Source of the DNA: Pseudomonadota bacterium
GTDB lineage: Bacteria; Pseudomonadota; Gammaproteobacteria; Steroidobacterales; Steroidobacteraceae
Reading direction: 5' to 3'
Assembly (NCBI GenBank): GCA_016703895.1
Contig: JADJBE010000007.1
Coordinates: 1-64,000 of the forward strand
DNA length: 64,000 nt
Shown: positions 44,345-54,599 of the stretch, one piece after another
Layout: every line of letters begins with the position of its first letter
Position numbering within the stretch: the first letter of the stretch is position 1
Made by a program: the position numbers and the translations under genes
Notes under the pieces: generated by a model
What the model was told of the DNA's origin: nothing
What the model saw: the letters and a program-made list of their open reading frames with translations, nothing else
Database searches by the model: none

Positions 44345-44601
44345 GATCGTGGTTGCCACGAGTTGTCTCGGGTGCGGGATGGGCCGTGGGGAAGCCGCGC
44401 ACACCGCCTGCAGGGCACGCCATCACGAGTTATCAGCCGGCGCGCGCTCGGCGACTTCGATCCGCGGCACCTCGACCGAGACCGGCGTCTTTTTAAACAA
44501 AATCTCCGCGCGCGCCCCTTACTCCCGCACGCCAACTTCTCGACCGACCGCGGCTTCCCCACGGCCCATCCTGCGGCCGCCACTACCCAAGCAACCACAA
44601 T
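44345..44601. repeat. Long inverted repeat ending at the mutase stop codon
   Basis: The left arm (44345-44399) and right arm (44549-44601) are inverted copies. GCGGGATGGGCCGTGGGGAA (44374-44393) is matched with one difference on the other strand, and GATCGTGGTTGCC by GATTGTGGTTGCT. The right arm ends at the stop codon of the icmF gene. With the element at 44026, nearly all of this 570-bp convergent gap is foldable. Confidence 0.75.
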
Positions 44602-47600
44602 CTACATATTGCGCCGGTATTGCCCACCCACCTTGTACAACGCGTTCGAAATCTGCCCTAACGAGCAGCAGACAACCGCGTCCATCAGTGCAGCGAACAC
44701 GTTGCCACCGGTTGCGGCTGCACTCTGCAAATCTAACAAGCTGTCTGACACACGCCCGGCATTGCGCTGCTGAAACGCGCGCACTGCATCGACCTGATCC
44801 TGCTTCTCCTGCTCGGTGGAGCGGATCAAGGCAACTACCTGATGGTCTTGCGCGGCATCGCGCTCGGCGAGAAACGTGTTGACGCCGACGATGGGCAGGC
44901 TGCCGTCATGCTTGAGGGTTTCGTAGTAGAGGCTCTCGTCCTGGATCTTGCCGCGCTGATACATGGTCTCCATCGCACCGAGCACCCCGCCACGTTCAGA
45001 CAGTGACTCAAACTCCTTGTAGACCGACTCCTCCACCATGTCCGTGAGCTGCTCGATCAGGAATGAGCCTTGCCACGGGTTCTGGGTCTTGTTGAGTCCC
45101 AACTCACGATTGATGATCAACTGAATCGCGACGGCTCGTCGGACGCTCTCCTCGGTCGGCGTCGTCAGTGCCTCGTCATAGGCATTGGTGTGCAAGCTGT
45201 TGCAGTTGTCGAACAGCGCATACATGGCCTGCAACGTCGTGCGGATATCGTTGAACTGGATCTCGCGGGCATGCAGCGAGCGCCCGGACGTCTGGATGTG
45301 GTACTTGAGCATTTGGCTACGCGGACTCGCGCCATAGCGATCACGCATCGCGCGCGCCCAGATCCGTCGTGCTACGCGACCGATCACCGCATATTCCGGA
45401 TCCATCCCGTTGGAGAAAAAGAACGACAGGTTCGGCGCGAAATCATCGATCGCCATGCCCCGTGCAAGATAGTACTCGACGATGGTGAAGCCGTTGGCGA
45501 GCGTAAACGCGAGTTGTGAGATCGGATTCGCACCCGCTTCGGCGATGTGATAGCCGGAAATAGACACAGAGTAGAAGTTGCAGAACGTTGTTGTCGGCGA
45601 AAAACTGCTGCACGTCACCCATCATGCGAAGCGCGAATTCCGTGGAGAAAATGCAGGTGTTCTGCGCCTGGTCCTCTTTCAGGATATCGGCTTGCACGGT
45701 ACCGCGTGCCAGCGACAACGCCTCAGAGCGGCACCGCTCGTACTCCTCGTTCGACAATACACCCGGCGCGACTAGCTGACGGGACGTCATCCCTAGCAAC
45801 GCCAGGCCTGAGCCATCATGGCCCTCCGGCAGATCACCCTTATAGGTCGGGACTGTCGCACCGCTCGCCCTAATTCGGCTGTGTATCTCCGCAATAATTT
45901 TCTCCGCGGCCGTCCAACGGCCTGCGGTCTTCAGCATGCGCTCGACGCGCTGATCGATCACCGTATTCATGAACATCGCCAGCAGCATCGGTGCCGGGCC
46001 GTTTATGGTCATCGAGACAGACGTGTTGGCCGCACACAGATCAAAGCCGGAATAGAGCTTTTTCATGTCATCGAGCGTGGCGATCGACACGCCTGAGTTA
46101 CCGGTGCGCCCATAAATATCGGGTCGCGTGTCAGGATCCTCGCCGTACAAGGTGGTTGAATCGAACGCGGTCGAGAGTCGCGTAGCAGCACTACCGCGCG
46201 CAAGATAGTGGAAACGTCGATTGGTGCGCTCGGGCGGACCCTCACCCGCGAACATGCGAATCGGATCTTCTTGCTCACGCCGATAGGGATATACGCCACC
46301 AGTGTAAGGATACGATCCCGGCAAGTTCTCCAAACTCACGAAGCGCAGGATCTCGCCCCAGTCCTTGAACTTGGGTGTGGCAATCTTGGCTACCGAATTG
46401 CGGCTCAGTGTCTCGGTATAGTTAGCACCCTTGATCTCGCGGTCGCGCACGCGATAGCAGTACTCGGACTCGGTGACAGCGGCAACTCGAGCTGGCCAGC
46501 GCCGCAGTTCACCCAAACCCTCATTGCCTATCGTATCGAGCGACGCGTTGTAGGCTGCCCGCAGGGCTACACGCGTCGCGTCAGCCGCCTGGTCGACACC
46601 CACTACCAACTGTTCGTCTGAGATAGCGCTCCAACGGAGCTGGCAGCGTCGCGTCGTGCAGGCTCTCGAGCGACCGATAAGCGCCATAGGCAAGACTCGC
46701 GGCCGCGGCGCGTTGCTCGATCTGCACGTCGCTGGCACGGCTCGCCTGCGCAATCTCGGCAAGATAACGCGCGCGCTGACCGGGGATGAGCGGGTCGCGC
46801 GTCATGAACTCGGTGGGGCCGAGATCGAGCGGCTCACCGTTGCGTTCCGCCCACGTGAGCGGCCCGATATGACGCGCGTCGAGCGCCCGCACGATCGCAC
46901 CGAACAAGCGATTGACACCAGGATCGTTGAATCGGCTAGCGATGGTCGGGAATACCGGCGTGTCGGCATCCGTGATCTTCAGTCGCTCGATATGGTTACG
47001 GCGCCATTGCTTGCGAACATCACGCAGACTGTCCTCGGCACCCCGCTTCTCAAACTTGTTGAGAACGACCATGTCGGCGAAGTCGATCATGTCGATCTTC
47101 TCGAGCTGGCTGGCGGCGCCATACTCGTTAGTCATCACATAGAGAGACAGGTCCACAAGATCGATGATCTCGGTGTCGCTCTGACCGATGCCCGCAGTTT
47201 CAACGATGATCAGATCGAAGCCCGCCAGCTGGTAGAGCCCGATCACGTCTTTGAGTACCGCGCTGGTAGCGGCATTCTGGCGCCGCGTCGCCAACGAACG
47301 CATGAAGATGTTGTCCGCCGCCAACGAGTTCATGCGTATGCGATCGCCGAGCAGTGCACCGCCCGTGCGACGACGTGTCGGATCGACGGCCACCACCGCG
47401 ATCTGTCGATCCGGAAAGTACCGCACGAATCGCTGTAACAACTCGTCGTTGAGACTGGATTTGCCAGCGCCGCCAGTACCGGTTAAACCAATGACCGGTA
47501 CTCTTTTTATACCGGTGGTGGCCTGATGGTCGGCTATCGCCCGCAGGATCGCGGCGCGTGATCCATCGTCCTGGACCGCGTCTTCCAACGCAGTGATGGT

Positions 47601-48134
47601 GCGTGCGATATGCCGATGGTCGCGCGGACTGAGGGGCGCAAAATGGTAGCTCGGGCGGTGCGTCACGCGTACTCGCTCCAGCACGTCGTCGATCATGCCG
47701 GTCAACCCCAGCGTTCGACCATGCTCCGGCGTATAGATCTTCTCGATACCGTGTTGCTCCAGTGCGGCAATCTCAGCCGGGGCAAGCGTGCCGCCACCAC
47801 CGACGACGACGCGGATATGCTCACTGTTCAATTCGCGCAGCATATCGACCATGTAAGCGAAGTACTCGTTGTGCCCTCCCTGGTAGGAACTAACAGCAAT
47901 ACCGTCGGCGTCCTCCTGGATGGCGGCGCGCACGATATCGGCAACGCTACGGTTGTGCCCAAGATGCACCACCTCGCCACCGCCGGCCTGCAGCAGACGC
48001 CGAATCATGTTGATCGCGGCATCGTGACCGTCGAACAACGATGCGGCGGTGACGAAACGCAACGTCTCGCGCGGCGACGTCGCCGCGCCGCCAGCGCGAT
48101 CATGACCACGAAACGTAGACTGCGGTGTCGACAT
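44602..48134 (-). CDS. icmF: Fused B12-dependent acyl-CoA mutase with GTPase chaperone (IcmF type), two frameshifts
   Basis: This adenosylcobalamin enzyme rearranges branched acyl-CoA (isobutyryl/butyryl-CoA or a similar pair) and carries its own G-protein chaperone. The ATG at 48134 (MSTPQSTFRGHD) has GGGAG upstream. Domains in order: B12-binding (SLFDGHDAAINMIRRLLQAG, EVVHLGHNRSVADIV), GTPase (VIGLTGTGGAGKSSLNDELL) and mutase (YPYTGGVYPYRREQEDPIRM, RPDIYGRTGNSGVSIATLDD). This order is diagnostic of IcmF as opposed to methylmalonyl-CoA mutase. One-base shifts break the frame near 46618 and 45587. The reassembled protein is about 1,175 residues, somewhat longer than the usual 1,090. Exact substrate is not determined. 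It diverges from a TetR gene. Confidence 0.9.
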
Positions 48135-48177
48135 GTAGTGCTCCCGGTCACCATTGCTACGCAACTGGTTTTATAAG

Positions 48178-48204
48178 TTACCGGTTGGTAATATAATTAC
48201 CGGT
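48178..48204. promoter_or_regulatory. Candidate TetR operator between icmF and the regulator gene
   Basis: TTACCGGTTGGTAA (48178-48191) is a palindrome with arms TTACC/GGTAA. TTACCGGT recurs at 48197-48204, 19 bp downstream of its first copy. The 114-bp divergent gap between icmF and the TetR gene holds only these repeats. Binding by the adjacent TetR protein is inferred. Confidence 0.6.
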
Positions 48205-48248
48205 GAGTATCATGCGGCGGCTGCAAGATGTCAAAGGAGCCCTCCCCT

Positions 48249-48998
48249 ATGCCCGGCAAACCTGGTTCCGGCAAATCGGTACGGAGAAAATCCGAGCTTG
48301 GCGCCGCGCGGTCGGCGGCGGTAGCCAGCGAGTCTCCCTGGGCGCGACCGCGACGACGCTCCCGCGAGCGTGAAATCAAGCGCGACGCGGTCATCCTGAC
48401 AGCCGCGCGGGCCTTTCAGCGCCGGGGTTATCACAACACGTCACTCGATGATCTTGCAGCGCTCCTGGGCGTGACCAAACCGACGCTCTATCACTACGTG
48501 ACCAATAAAGAAGAGATTCTGTTTGAGTGTTTCCGCACTGGGCTGGATCAGATCCGCGCGGGGCTACGCGAGGCCGATGCAAGCGACGCGCCGGCACGCG
48601 ACCGTCTCGCGCTGGTCGTGCGGCGCTACGCGGCTGCTATCACCTCCGATTTCGGCTGGTGCATGGTCCGCGCCGAGGATCAAGACCTGAGCCACGAAAT
48701 GGGCGCCGCCATCAAGGCACTCAAGTCGGAAATCGACCAGGGTCTGCGACGTCTGCTGCGTGCTGGCATTGGCGATGGCTCGATCGCGATAGCGACAGAG
48801 CCCAAACTGACGGCTTTCGCACTCGCTGGCGCGCTGAATTGGATGGGTCACTGGTACCGAGCCGGCGAAGCCCTCAGCTCGGATGAGGTGGCGGAAGGCT
48901 TTATGGTGCTGTTCGGCGTCGGGCCTGCCACAAAAGCGCAGCGAGGTCGATACAATGGTCGTTCCAAAACGGCCCAATCATCGGGTCGGAAAGAGTAA
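48249..48998 (+). CDS. TetR-family transcriptional regulator of the acyl-CoA cluster
   Basis: This 249-residue TetR repressor starts at the ATG at 48249; AAGGAG lies 10 bp upstream of it, favouring it over an ATG at 48228. After a long basic leader the HTH reads ILTAARAFQRRGYHNTSLDD / LAALLGVTKPTLYHYVTNKE. The C-terminal ligand domain carries TetR_C-type helices (RLALVVRRYAAAITSDF). It is the first gene of a rightward run with a thiolase 6 bp downstream and diverges from icmF, so it probably senses an acyl-CoA and controls both sides. Confidence 0.88.
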   Translation: MPGKPGSGKSVRRKSELGAARSAAVASESPWARPRRRSREREIKRDAVILTAARAFQRRGYHNTSLDDLAALLGVTKPTLYHYVTNKEEILFECFRTGLDQIRAGLREADASDAPARDRLALVVRRYAAAITSDFGWCMVRAEDQDLSHEMGAAIKALKSEIDQGLRRLLRAGIGDGSIAIATEPKLTAFALAGALNWMGHWYRAGEALSSDEVAEGFMVLFGVGPATKAQRGRYNGRSKTAQSSGRKE

Positions 48999-49003
48999 AC
49001 AAC

Positions 49004-50182
49004 ATGTCAGACCACGTAGTTATCGTCGCCGCTAAACGCACGCCGGTCGGCGCCTTCATGGGTGCCCTCTCCGGCGCGACAGCGGTGCAACTGGGCGCAG
49101 CGGCCATCAAAGGTGCATTGGAGGCCGCGGGACTCGCGGGCAAAGACGTGCAAGAAGTCATTATGGGTTGTGTGCTGCCCGCGGGTCTCGGCCAGGCGCC
49201 GGCGCGTCAGGCGGCTCTGGCTGCCGGCATTCCAGTTGGTACGCCAGCCACGACTATCAATAAAATGTGCGGCTCCGGTTTGAAGGCCATCATGATGGCG
49301 GCCGATCAGATCCGTGCCGGCGATATAGACATCGCGGTTGCGGGCGGCTTGGAGTCAATGTCGAATGCTCCTTACTTGCTGCCCAAGGCGCGAGCCGGGA
49401 TGCGGATGGGGCACGGTGAAGTACTCGATCACATGTTGTATGACGGCCTGCAAAGCCCGTTTGACGGGCAGTTGATGGGCTGCTTTGCCGACAACACTGC
49501 AGACAAATACAAGTTTACGCGCGCCGAGCAAGATGAATTTGCGGCGGAATCCACGCGGCGTGCGATGCGTGCCGTCGAAGCGGGTGACTTCGCTGCCGAA
49601 GTGGTTAGCGTGACGGTCAAGAGTCGCAAGGGCGAGACGGTGGTCGAGAAGGATGAAACACCCTACAACGTCGATCTCGCGAAGATCCCGAAACTCAAGG
49701 CGGCGTTTCGCAAGGATGGCACGGTCACGGCAGCCTCGTCTTCGTCGATCTCCGATGGCGCGGCTGCAGTGGTGCTGATGAGCGAGAAAGCAGCGCTGGC
49801 ACGCGGACTCAAGCCACTGGCCCGTATCGTGGGGTATGCAAGTCATGCACACGAACCCGAGTGGTTCACCACCGCACCATCGGGCGCCATCAAGAAGACG
49901 CTCGATCGCCTGCAATGGCGCGCCGACCAAGTGGACCTTTACGAGGTGAATGAAGCCTTCGCAGTCGTCACGATGGCAGCGATGCGGGACATCGGCTTTG
50001 GTCACGACCGCACCAACGTGAATGGGGGTGCATGCGCCCTCGGCCATCCGGTCGGCGCGACAGGTGCGCGGATCATCACGACGCTGGTCCATGCTTTACG
50101 TAAGCGTGGCGGTAAACGCGGCTTGGCCTCGTTATGTATCGGCGGCGGCGAAGCAACCGCACTCGCGATCGAAATAGTCTGA
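49004..50182 (+). CDS. Acetyl-CoA C-acyltransferase (thiolase)
   Basis: This thiolase forms or cleaves 3-ketoacyl-CoA and has 392 residues. The acyl-enzyme Cys is in TINKMCGSGLKA, the His in GGACALGHPVGATGAR and the second Cys in ASLCIGGGEATALAI. It is of the acetoacetyl-CoA thiolase type by pattern, which fits the acetoacetyl-CoA synthetase three genes on. It follows the TetR gene within 6 bp and lies in one probable operon with the SDR, ETF-QO and synthetase genes. Confidence 0.92.
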   Translation: MSDHVVIVAAKRTPVGAFMGALSGATAVQLGAAAIKGALEAAGLAGKDVQEVIMGCVLPAGLGQAPARQAALAAGIPVGTPATTINKMCGSGLKAIMMAADQIRAGDIDIAVAGGLESMSNAPYLLPKARAGMRMGHGEVLDHMLYDGLQSPFDGQLMGCFADNTADKYKFTRAEQDEFAAESTRRAMRAVEAGDFAAEVVSVTVKSRKGETVVEKDETPYNVDLAKIPKLKAAFRKDGTVTAASSSSISDGAAAVVLMSEKAALARGLKPLARIVGYASHAHEPEWFTTAPSGAIKKTLDRLQWRADQVDLYEVNEAFAVVTMAAMRDIGFGHDRTNVNGGACALGHPVGATGARIITTLVHALRKRGGKRGLASLCIGGGEATALAIEIV

Positions 50183-50195
50183 TAGGGATTTAGCA

Positions 50196-50963
50196 ATGAA
50201 AATTCAAGACACTCTGGCGGTCATCACTGGTGGCGCTTCTGGACTCGGCAATTCAGTGGCGCAGCATCTGGTCGCACAGGGCGCGAAAGTGGCGCTGCTC
50301 GACGTACAAGAAGGTCCGGGACAAGCCGCCGCCACAGCGCTCGGTGCCAAGGCGAGTTTTGCCAAATGTGACGTCACCTCCGAAACCGAAGTGAACGCGG
50401 CGATGGCAATCGCGCGTGAGCGGATGGGCGGAATCAATCTGTTAGTCAACTGCGCCGGAGTGATTGGCGCCGGTCGTGTGCTTGGCAAGAATGGGCCGAT
50501 GGCCGCCGATTTCTTCACCAAAGTCATCCATATCAATCTGATTGGCACTTTCCTGTGTGACAAAGCCGCGGCGGCCATCATGCAGCACAACACGCCCAAC
50601 GCCGACGGTGAACGCGGTGTGCTGATACATACTTCCTCGGTTGCCGCATTCGAGGGGCAGATTGGCCAGGCCGCCTATGCCGCCACCAAGGCTGGTGTCG
50701 TGGGAATGGTATTACCGTTGGCGCGTGAGTTCGCCCAGTTTGGTATCCGAGTCTGTGCCATTGCACCCGGAATCTTCCGCACACCGATGGTCGCCGGGCT
50801 GCCGCAGGAAGCGCAGGACTCGCTTGGCAAGCAAGTGCCATTCCCGCCGCGTTTGGGAAAACCCGAAGAGTTTGCGCAGCTTGTGCAAACAATCGTCGAA
50901 ATCGCCATGCTGAACGGCGAGACGATCCGCCTCGATGGCGCAATCCGTATGCAGCCTAAATAA
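50196..50963 (+). CDS. Short-chain dehydrogenase, 3-hydroxyacyl-CoA dehydrogenase type 2-like
   Basis: This NAD-dependent SDR has 255 residues and resembles the HSD10/3-hydroxy-2-methylbutyryl-CoA dehydrogenase branch. The cofactor motif is ITGGASGLGNSVAQHL, then LVNCAGVIGAG. The catalytic Ser-Tyr-Lys lie in IHTSSVAAFEGQIGQAAYAA and TKAG. The C-terminal part (FPPRLGKPEEFAQLVQTIVE) with an added NGETIRLDGAIRM end is typical. In the operon it could oxidise a branched 3-hydroxyacyl-CoA before thiolysis. Confidence 0.88.
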   Translation: MKIQDTLAVITGGASGLGNSVAQHLVAQGAKVALLDVQEGPGQAAATALGAKASFAKCDVTSETEVNAAMAIARERMGGINLLVNCAGVIGAGRVLGKNGPMAADFFTKVIHINLIGTFLCDKAAAAIMQHNTPNADGERGVLIHTSSVAAFEGQIGQAAYAATKAGVVGMVLPLAREFAQFGIRVCAIAPGIFRTPMVAGLPQEAQDSLGKQVPFPPRLGKPEEFAQLVQTIVEIAMLNGETIRLDGAIRMQPK

Positions 50964-51011
50964 GCCGCGCCGGATGCCGCTAACTAGAATTAGCCAAGGA
51001 GTGATTGGTCT

Positions 51012-52625
51012 ATGAGTGACGCGATCGAACGCGACGTCATGGAATACGATGTCATCGTCGTCGGCGGCGGCCCGGCGGGCTTGGCCAGCGCGATCCGGCT
51101 CAAGCAACTCAAACCGGAGCTCAACGTCTGCCTGCTCGAAAAAGGTTCACAGGTCGGCGCGCACTCATTGTCTGGCGCAGTGATGGAACCCGGCCCGCTC
51201 GATGAGCTGCTGCCCGAGTGGCGCCAGGCCAAACTACCGATTTGCGTCCCGGCAGGCCGCGACGAGTTTCGACTGATGAACGCGCGCAGTAGTTACAAGC
51301 TGCCCTATATACCGCCGTCTTTGCACAACGTGGGCAACTTCATTGTTTCGCTGGGCGGTCTAAACGCATGGCTCGCCGAGCAGGCCGAAGCGTTGGGCGT
51401 CGACGTGTTCGCCGGTTACGCGGCCGCCAAAGTCCTGTTCGATGAGACGGGGGCGGTTGCGGGCGTACAGATCGGTGACATGGGCGTCGAGAAAAATGGC
51501 GAGCACGGCCCGAACTTCACACCCGGCCCCGAGGTGCGCGCCGGTCTCACAATTCTGGCGGAGGGCTGTCGTGGCAGTCTCACCAAACAACTCATCGCAC
51601 ACTACAAACTCGATGCGGACTCGGACCCCCAGAGCTACGCGCTCGGCTTCAAAGAACTGTGGCAACTCCCGGCGGGCCGCAACGAACCGGGACTGATCCA
51701 GCATTCTTTCGGTTGGCCGGTCGATAGCAAGACCTATGGTGGGAGTTTTCTTTATCACCTGGACAACGACCGCGTGTATGTCGGCTACGTCGCCGGGCTC
51801 GACTACGCCGATCCACGTTTTCGGCCCTTCGAGGCATTCCAACAGTTCAAGAATCACCCGGAGGTGAAGCCATTGCTGGCAGGCGGTGAGATCGTTGCAG
51901 CCGGCGCGCGCAGCATCGCCGCCGGTGGCTGGCAGTCGTTGCCGAAGATGGAAATGCCGGGTGCGTTGTTAGTCGGCGACACCGCGGGCACCCTCAACGT
52001 GCCGAAGATCAAGGGCATTCACCAAGCCATCCGCTGCGGCGCACTCGCCGCGGAGCATTTCGCCGCAACCGGGGCAGCCGCAGGTTTTGATGCGCGCTGG
52101 CGCGCGTCGCCCGGTGGCTTGGAGCTGAAAAAAGTCCGTAACGTCAAGCCGGCTTTCAAGCGTGGCCTGTGGGTAGGGCTGCTGAACGCGGGTCTCGAGA
52201 CCGTGACGGCGGGCAAGATGCCCTGGACACTCAAGAATACAGCCAGCCACGCGGCCCTGCAGCGTTTGGACGAATTCAAGTCTCCCAACCGTGACTGGGA
52301 AGAGCGCACGCTGCCGCCACGCGATCGCTTGGCGTCGGTATTCTTCGCCACAACGACACACGATGAGAACCAACCTATCCATCTGCACGTGCGCGATACA
52401 ACCATCTGCGCAACACGTTGCGCCCAGGAGTTCGACAACCCATGCACGCGCTTTTGCCCGGCCCATGTCTACGAAATGGTACCGGACGAAGCCGGTGGCA
52501 AGCGGCTGCAGATCAACGCCGCCAACTGCGTCCATTGCAAGGCCTGCGATATCAAAGACCCCTACCAGATAATCGATTGGGTGACGCCCGAAGGCGGCTC
52601 CGGACCTAACTACCAGACCTTGTGA
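51012..52625 (+). CDS. Electron-transfer flavoprotein:ubiquinone oxidoreductase
   Basis: This membrane-bound flavoprotein passes electrons from ETF to ubiquinone during acyl-CoA oxidation. It has 537 residues; AAGGAG lies 9 bp before the ATG at 51012. The FAD motif is DVIVVGGGPAGLASAIRLKQ. GWQSLPKMEMPGALLVGDTA GTL-type motifs of the family follow. The C-terminal 4Fe-4S site has CPAHVYEM and CVHCKACDIKDP. It serves the mutase/thiolase catabolic genes around it. Confidence 0.95.
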   Translation: MSDAIERDVMEYDVIVVGGGPAGLASAIRLKQLKPELNVCLLEKGSQVGAHSLSGAVMEPGPLDELLPEWRQAKLPICVPAGRDEFRLMNARSSYKLPYIPPSLHNVGNFIVSLGGLNAWLAEQAEALGVDVFAGYAAAKVLFDETGAVAGVQIGDMGVEKNGEHGPNFTPGPEVRAGLTILAEGCRGSLTKQLIAHYKLDADSDPQSYALGFKELWQLPAGRNEPGLIQHSFGWPVDSKTYGGSFLYHLDNDRVYVGYVAGLDYADPRFRPFEAFQQFKNHPEVKPLLAGGEIVAAGARSIAAGGWQSLPKMEMPGALLVGDTAGTLNVPKIKGIHQAIRCGALAAEHFAATGAAAGFDARWRASPGGLELKKVRNVKPAFKRGLWVGLLNAGLETVTAGKMPWTLKNTASHAALQRLDEFKSPNRDWEERTLPPRDRLASVFFATTTHDENQPIHLHVRDTTICATRCAQEFDNPCTRFCPAHVYEMVPDEAGGKRLQINAANCVHCKACDIKDPYQIIDWVTPEGGSGPNYQTL

Positions 52626-52631
52626 CCCGTT

Positions 52632-54593
52632 ATGATGAGCGAACCGATCTGGCAGCCGTCGCCGCAGCGGATCTCCGACGCAAATCTCACGCGGTTTATC
52701 GACTGCGTCAACGCACGCCGTGGCGCCGAGATCTCGGACTACGCCGAGCTGTATCAATGGTCGATTGAGCAACCCGCCGATTTCTGGGTGGAGCTGGCAC
52801 ATTTTGCTGACGTGCAGGCCGACTGGGGCAGCGGCCTGGCACTGCTCGATGGCAAGCGGATGCCAGGCGCCAAGTGGTTCCCGGATGCCAAACTCAATTT
52901 CGCAGCCAATCTGTTGCGCCATCGCGATGCTACCGAAGCGCTGGTTTTCGTCGGTGAGCGGTGCGAGAGACGCTCCCTAACCTACCAACAGCTCTACCAC
53001 GAAGTCGCGCGCGTTGCGCAGGGTCTGCGCGCCGTAGGTGTGGTCGCCGGCGACCGGGTTGCCGGCTTTCTGCCCAATATTCCTGAAGCCGCAGTGGCGA
53101 TGCTGGCCACCGCCAGTATTGGCGCGATCTGGTCATCCTGTTCGCCAGAGTTCGGCGTCAACGGAGTGATCGATCGGTTTGGCCAGATCGAACCGAAGGT
53201 GCTGTTTACCGCTGATGGCTATTTTTACGGTGGCAAGACGCTGGACTCGCTTGGGTTGGTAGCCACGGTTGTCAGCAGGATTGCGTCGATTCAGCAAGTG
53301 ATTGTCATACCGTTCGTGCAGTCAAGCCCGGACCTGTCGGCGGTTGAATCGGCCGTTCCATCGGCGCTACTATTCGAACGTTTCGGCACGTCGGCAACCG
53401 CGATCGACTTCGCCATGCTGCCGTTCGATCAGCCCCTCTACATCCTGTATTCCTCCGGCACCACAGGCGTGCCCAAGTGCATCGTGCACGGCGCCGGCGG
53501 CACGCTGCTGCAACATCGCAAAGAACACTTGCTGCATACGGATCTCAAGCGTAGCGATCGGTTGTTCTATTTCACGACCTGCGGCTGGATGATGTGGAAC
53601 TGGCTGATGAGCGGTCTCGCGACCGGCGCGACGCTGGTGCTGTACGACGGTTCGCCGTTTTTTCCTGACAAGAACGTGCTCTGGCGACTGGCGGAGTCCG
53701 AGGCTGTCACCATCTTTGGCACCAGCGCCAAGTATCTCGCGGCACTGGAGAAAGCCGAAGCGCAGCCGGGTCCCGATCACGACCTGAAAGCGCTGCGGAC
53801 AATTCTCTCGACGGGCTCACCGTTGCTGCCGGACAGCTACGACTATGTCTATCACCAGATCAAGGACGATGTGCTGCTCGCCTCGATTTCCGGCGGTACG
53901 GACATCGTCTCCTGTTTTTGTCTCGGCAATCCGCTGCTACCCGTGTACCGCGGCGAGATCCAGTGCCGCGGTCTCGGTATGCACACGGCGGTCGTGGATG
54001 ATTCCGGCCAAGCAGTGCGGGGCGAACCTGGCGAGTTAGTCTGTACCGCGCCTTTTCCCTCGATGCCGCTCGGGTTTTGGCGTGACCCGGATGGCAAGCG
54101 CTACCACGCCGCGTATTTCGAGCGCTTCGGCAACGTCTGGCATCACGGCGACTATGCGATCCTCACCGAGCATGACGGCGTCGTGATTCTCGGGCGGTCG
54201 GACGCGGTGCTCAATCCGGGTGGCGTGCGCATCGGCACCGCAGAGATCTATCGTCAGGTTGAAACGCTCCCCGAAGTGCTTGAGTCGGTCGCTGTCGGAC
54301 AGAACTGGCGCGGCGACGTGCGGATTATTCTGTTCGTGAAAATGCGGCCCGACGCTACGCTTGACGACAAGCTACGCGAGCGCATCAGAGGTGCGATCAG
54401 AGCAAACACGACACCGCGCCATGTGCCTGCCAAGATCATAGCCGTGGCCGATATTCCACGCACGATCTCCGGGAAGACGGTCGAACTAGCAGTACGCGAC
54501 GTCATCCACGGTCGCGCTGTGCGCAATCTGGACGCCTTGGCAAACCCAGAAGCGCTCGACCACTTTCGCCACTTACCCGAACTCACAGACTAA
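52632..54593 (+). CDS. Acetoacetyl-CoA synthetase
   Basis: This ATP-dependent ligase activates acetoacetate. It has 653 residues, the family size. The N-terminal part has DFWVELAHFADVQADWGSG and MPGAKWFPDAKLNFAANLLR. The AMP-binding motif is LYILYSSGTTGVPKCIVHGA and the core motif includes WMMWNWLMSGLATGATLVLY. The C-terminal catalytic Lys is in PRTISGKTVELAVRDV. With the thiolase it would link ketone bodies or leucine breakdown to acetyl-CoA. Confidence 0.94.
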   Translation: MMSEPIWQPSPQRISDANLTRFIDCVNARRGAEISDYAELYQWSIEQPADFWVELAHFADVQADWGSGLALLDGKRMPGAKWFPDAKLNFAANLLRHRDATEALVFVGERCERRSLTYQQLYHEVARVAQGLRAVGVVAGDRVAGFLPNIPEAAVAMLATASIGAIWSSCSPEFGVNGVIDRFGQIEPKVLFTADGYFYGGKTLDSLGLVATVVSRIASIQQVIVIPFVQSSPDLSAVESAVPSALLFERFGTSATAIDFAMLPFDQPLYILYSSGTTGVPKCIVHGAGGTLLQHRKEHLLHTDLKRSDRLFYFTTCGWMMWNWLMSGLATGATLVLYDGSPFFPDKNVLWRLAESEAVTIFGTSAKYLAALEKAEAQPGPDHDLKALRTILSTGSPLLPDSYDYVYHQIKDDVLLASISGGTDIVSCFCLGNPLLPVYRGEIQCRGLGMHTAVVDDSGQAVRGEPGELVCTAPFPSMPLGFWRDPDGKRYHAAYFERFGNVWHHGDYAILTEHDGVVILGRSDAVLNPGGVRIGTAEIYRQVETLPEVLESVAVGQNWRGDVRIILFVKMRPDATLDDKLRERIRGAIRANTTPRHVPAKIIAVADIPRTISGKTVELAVRDVIHGRAVRNLDALANPEALDHFRHLPELTD

Positions 54594-54599
54594 CAACTC

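Noticed and set aside
48135..48248. Cobalamin riboswitch upstream of the B12-dependent mutase
   Set aside because: The divergent gap is only 114 bp and has no B12-box-like sequence; TetR-type repeats explain it better.
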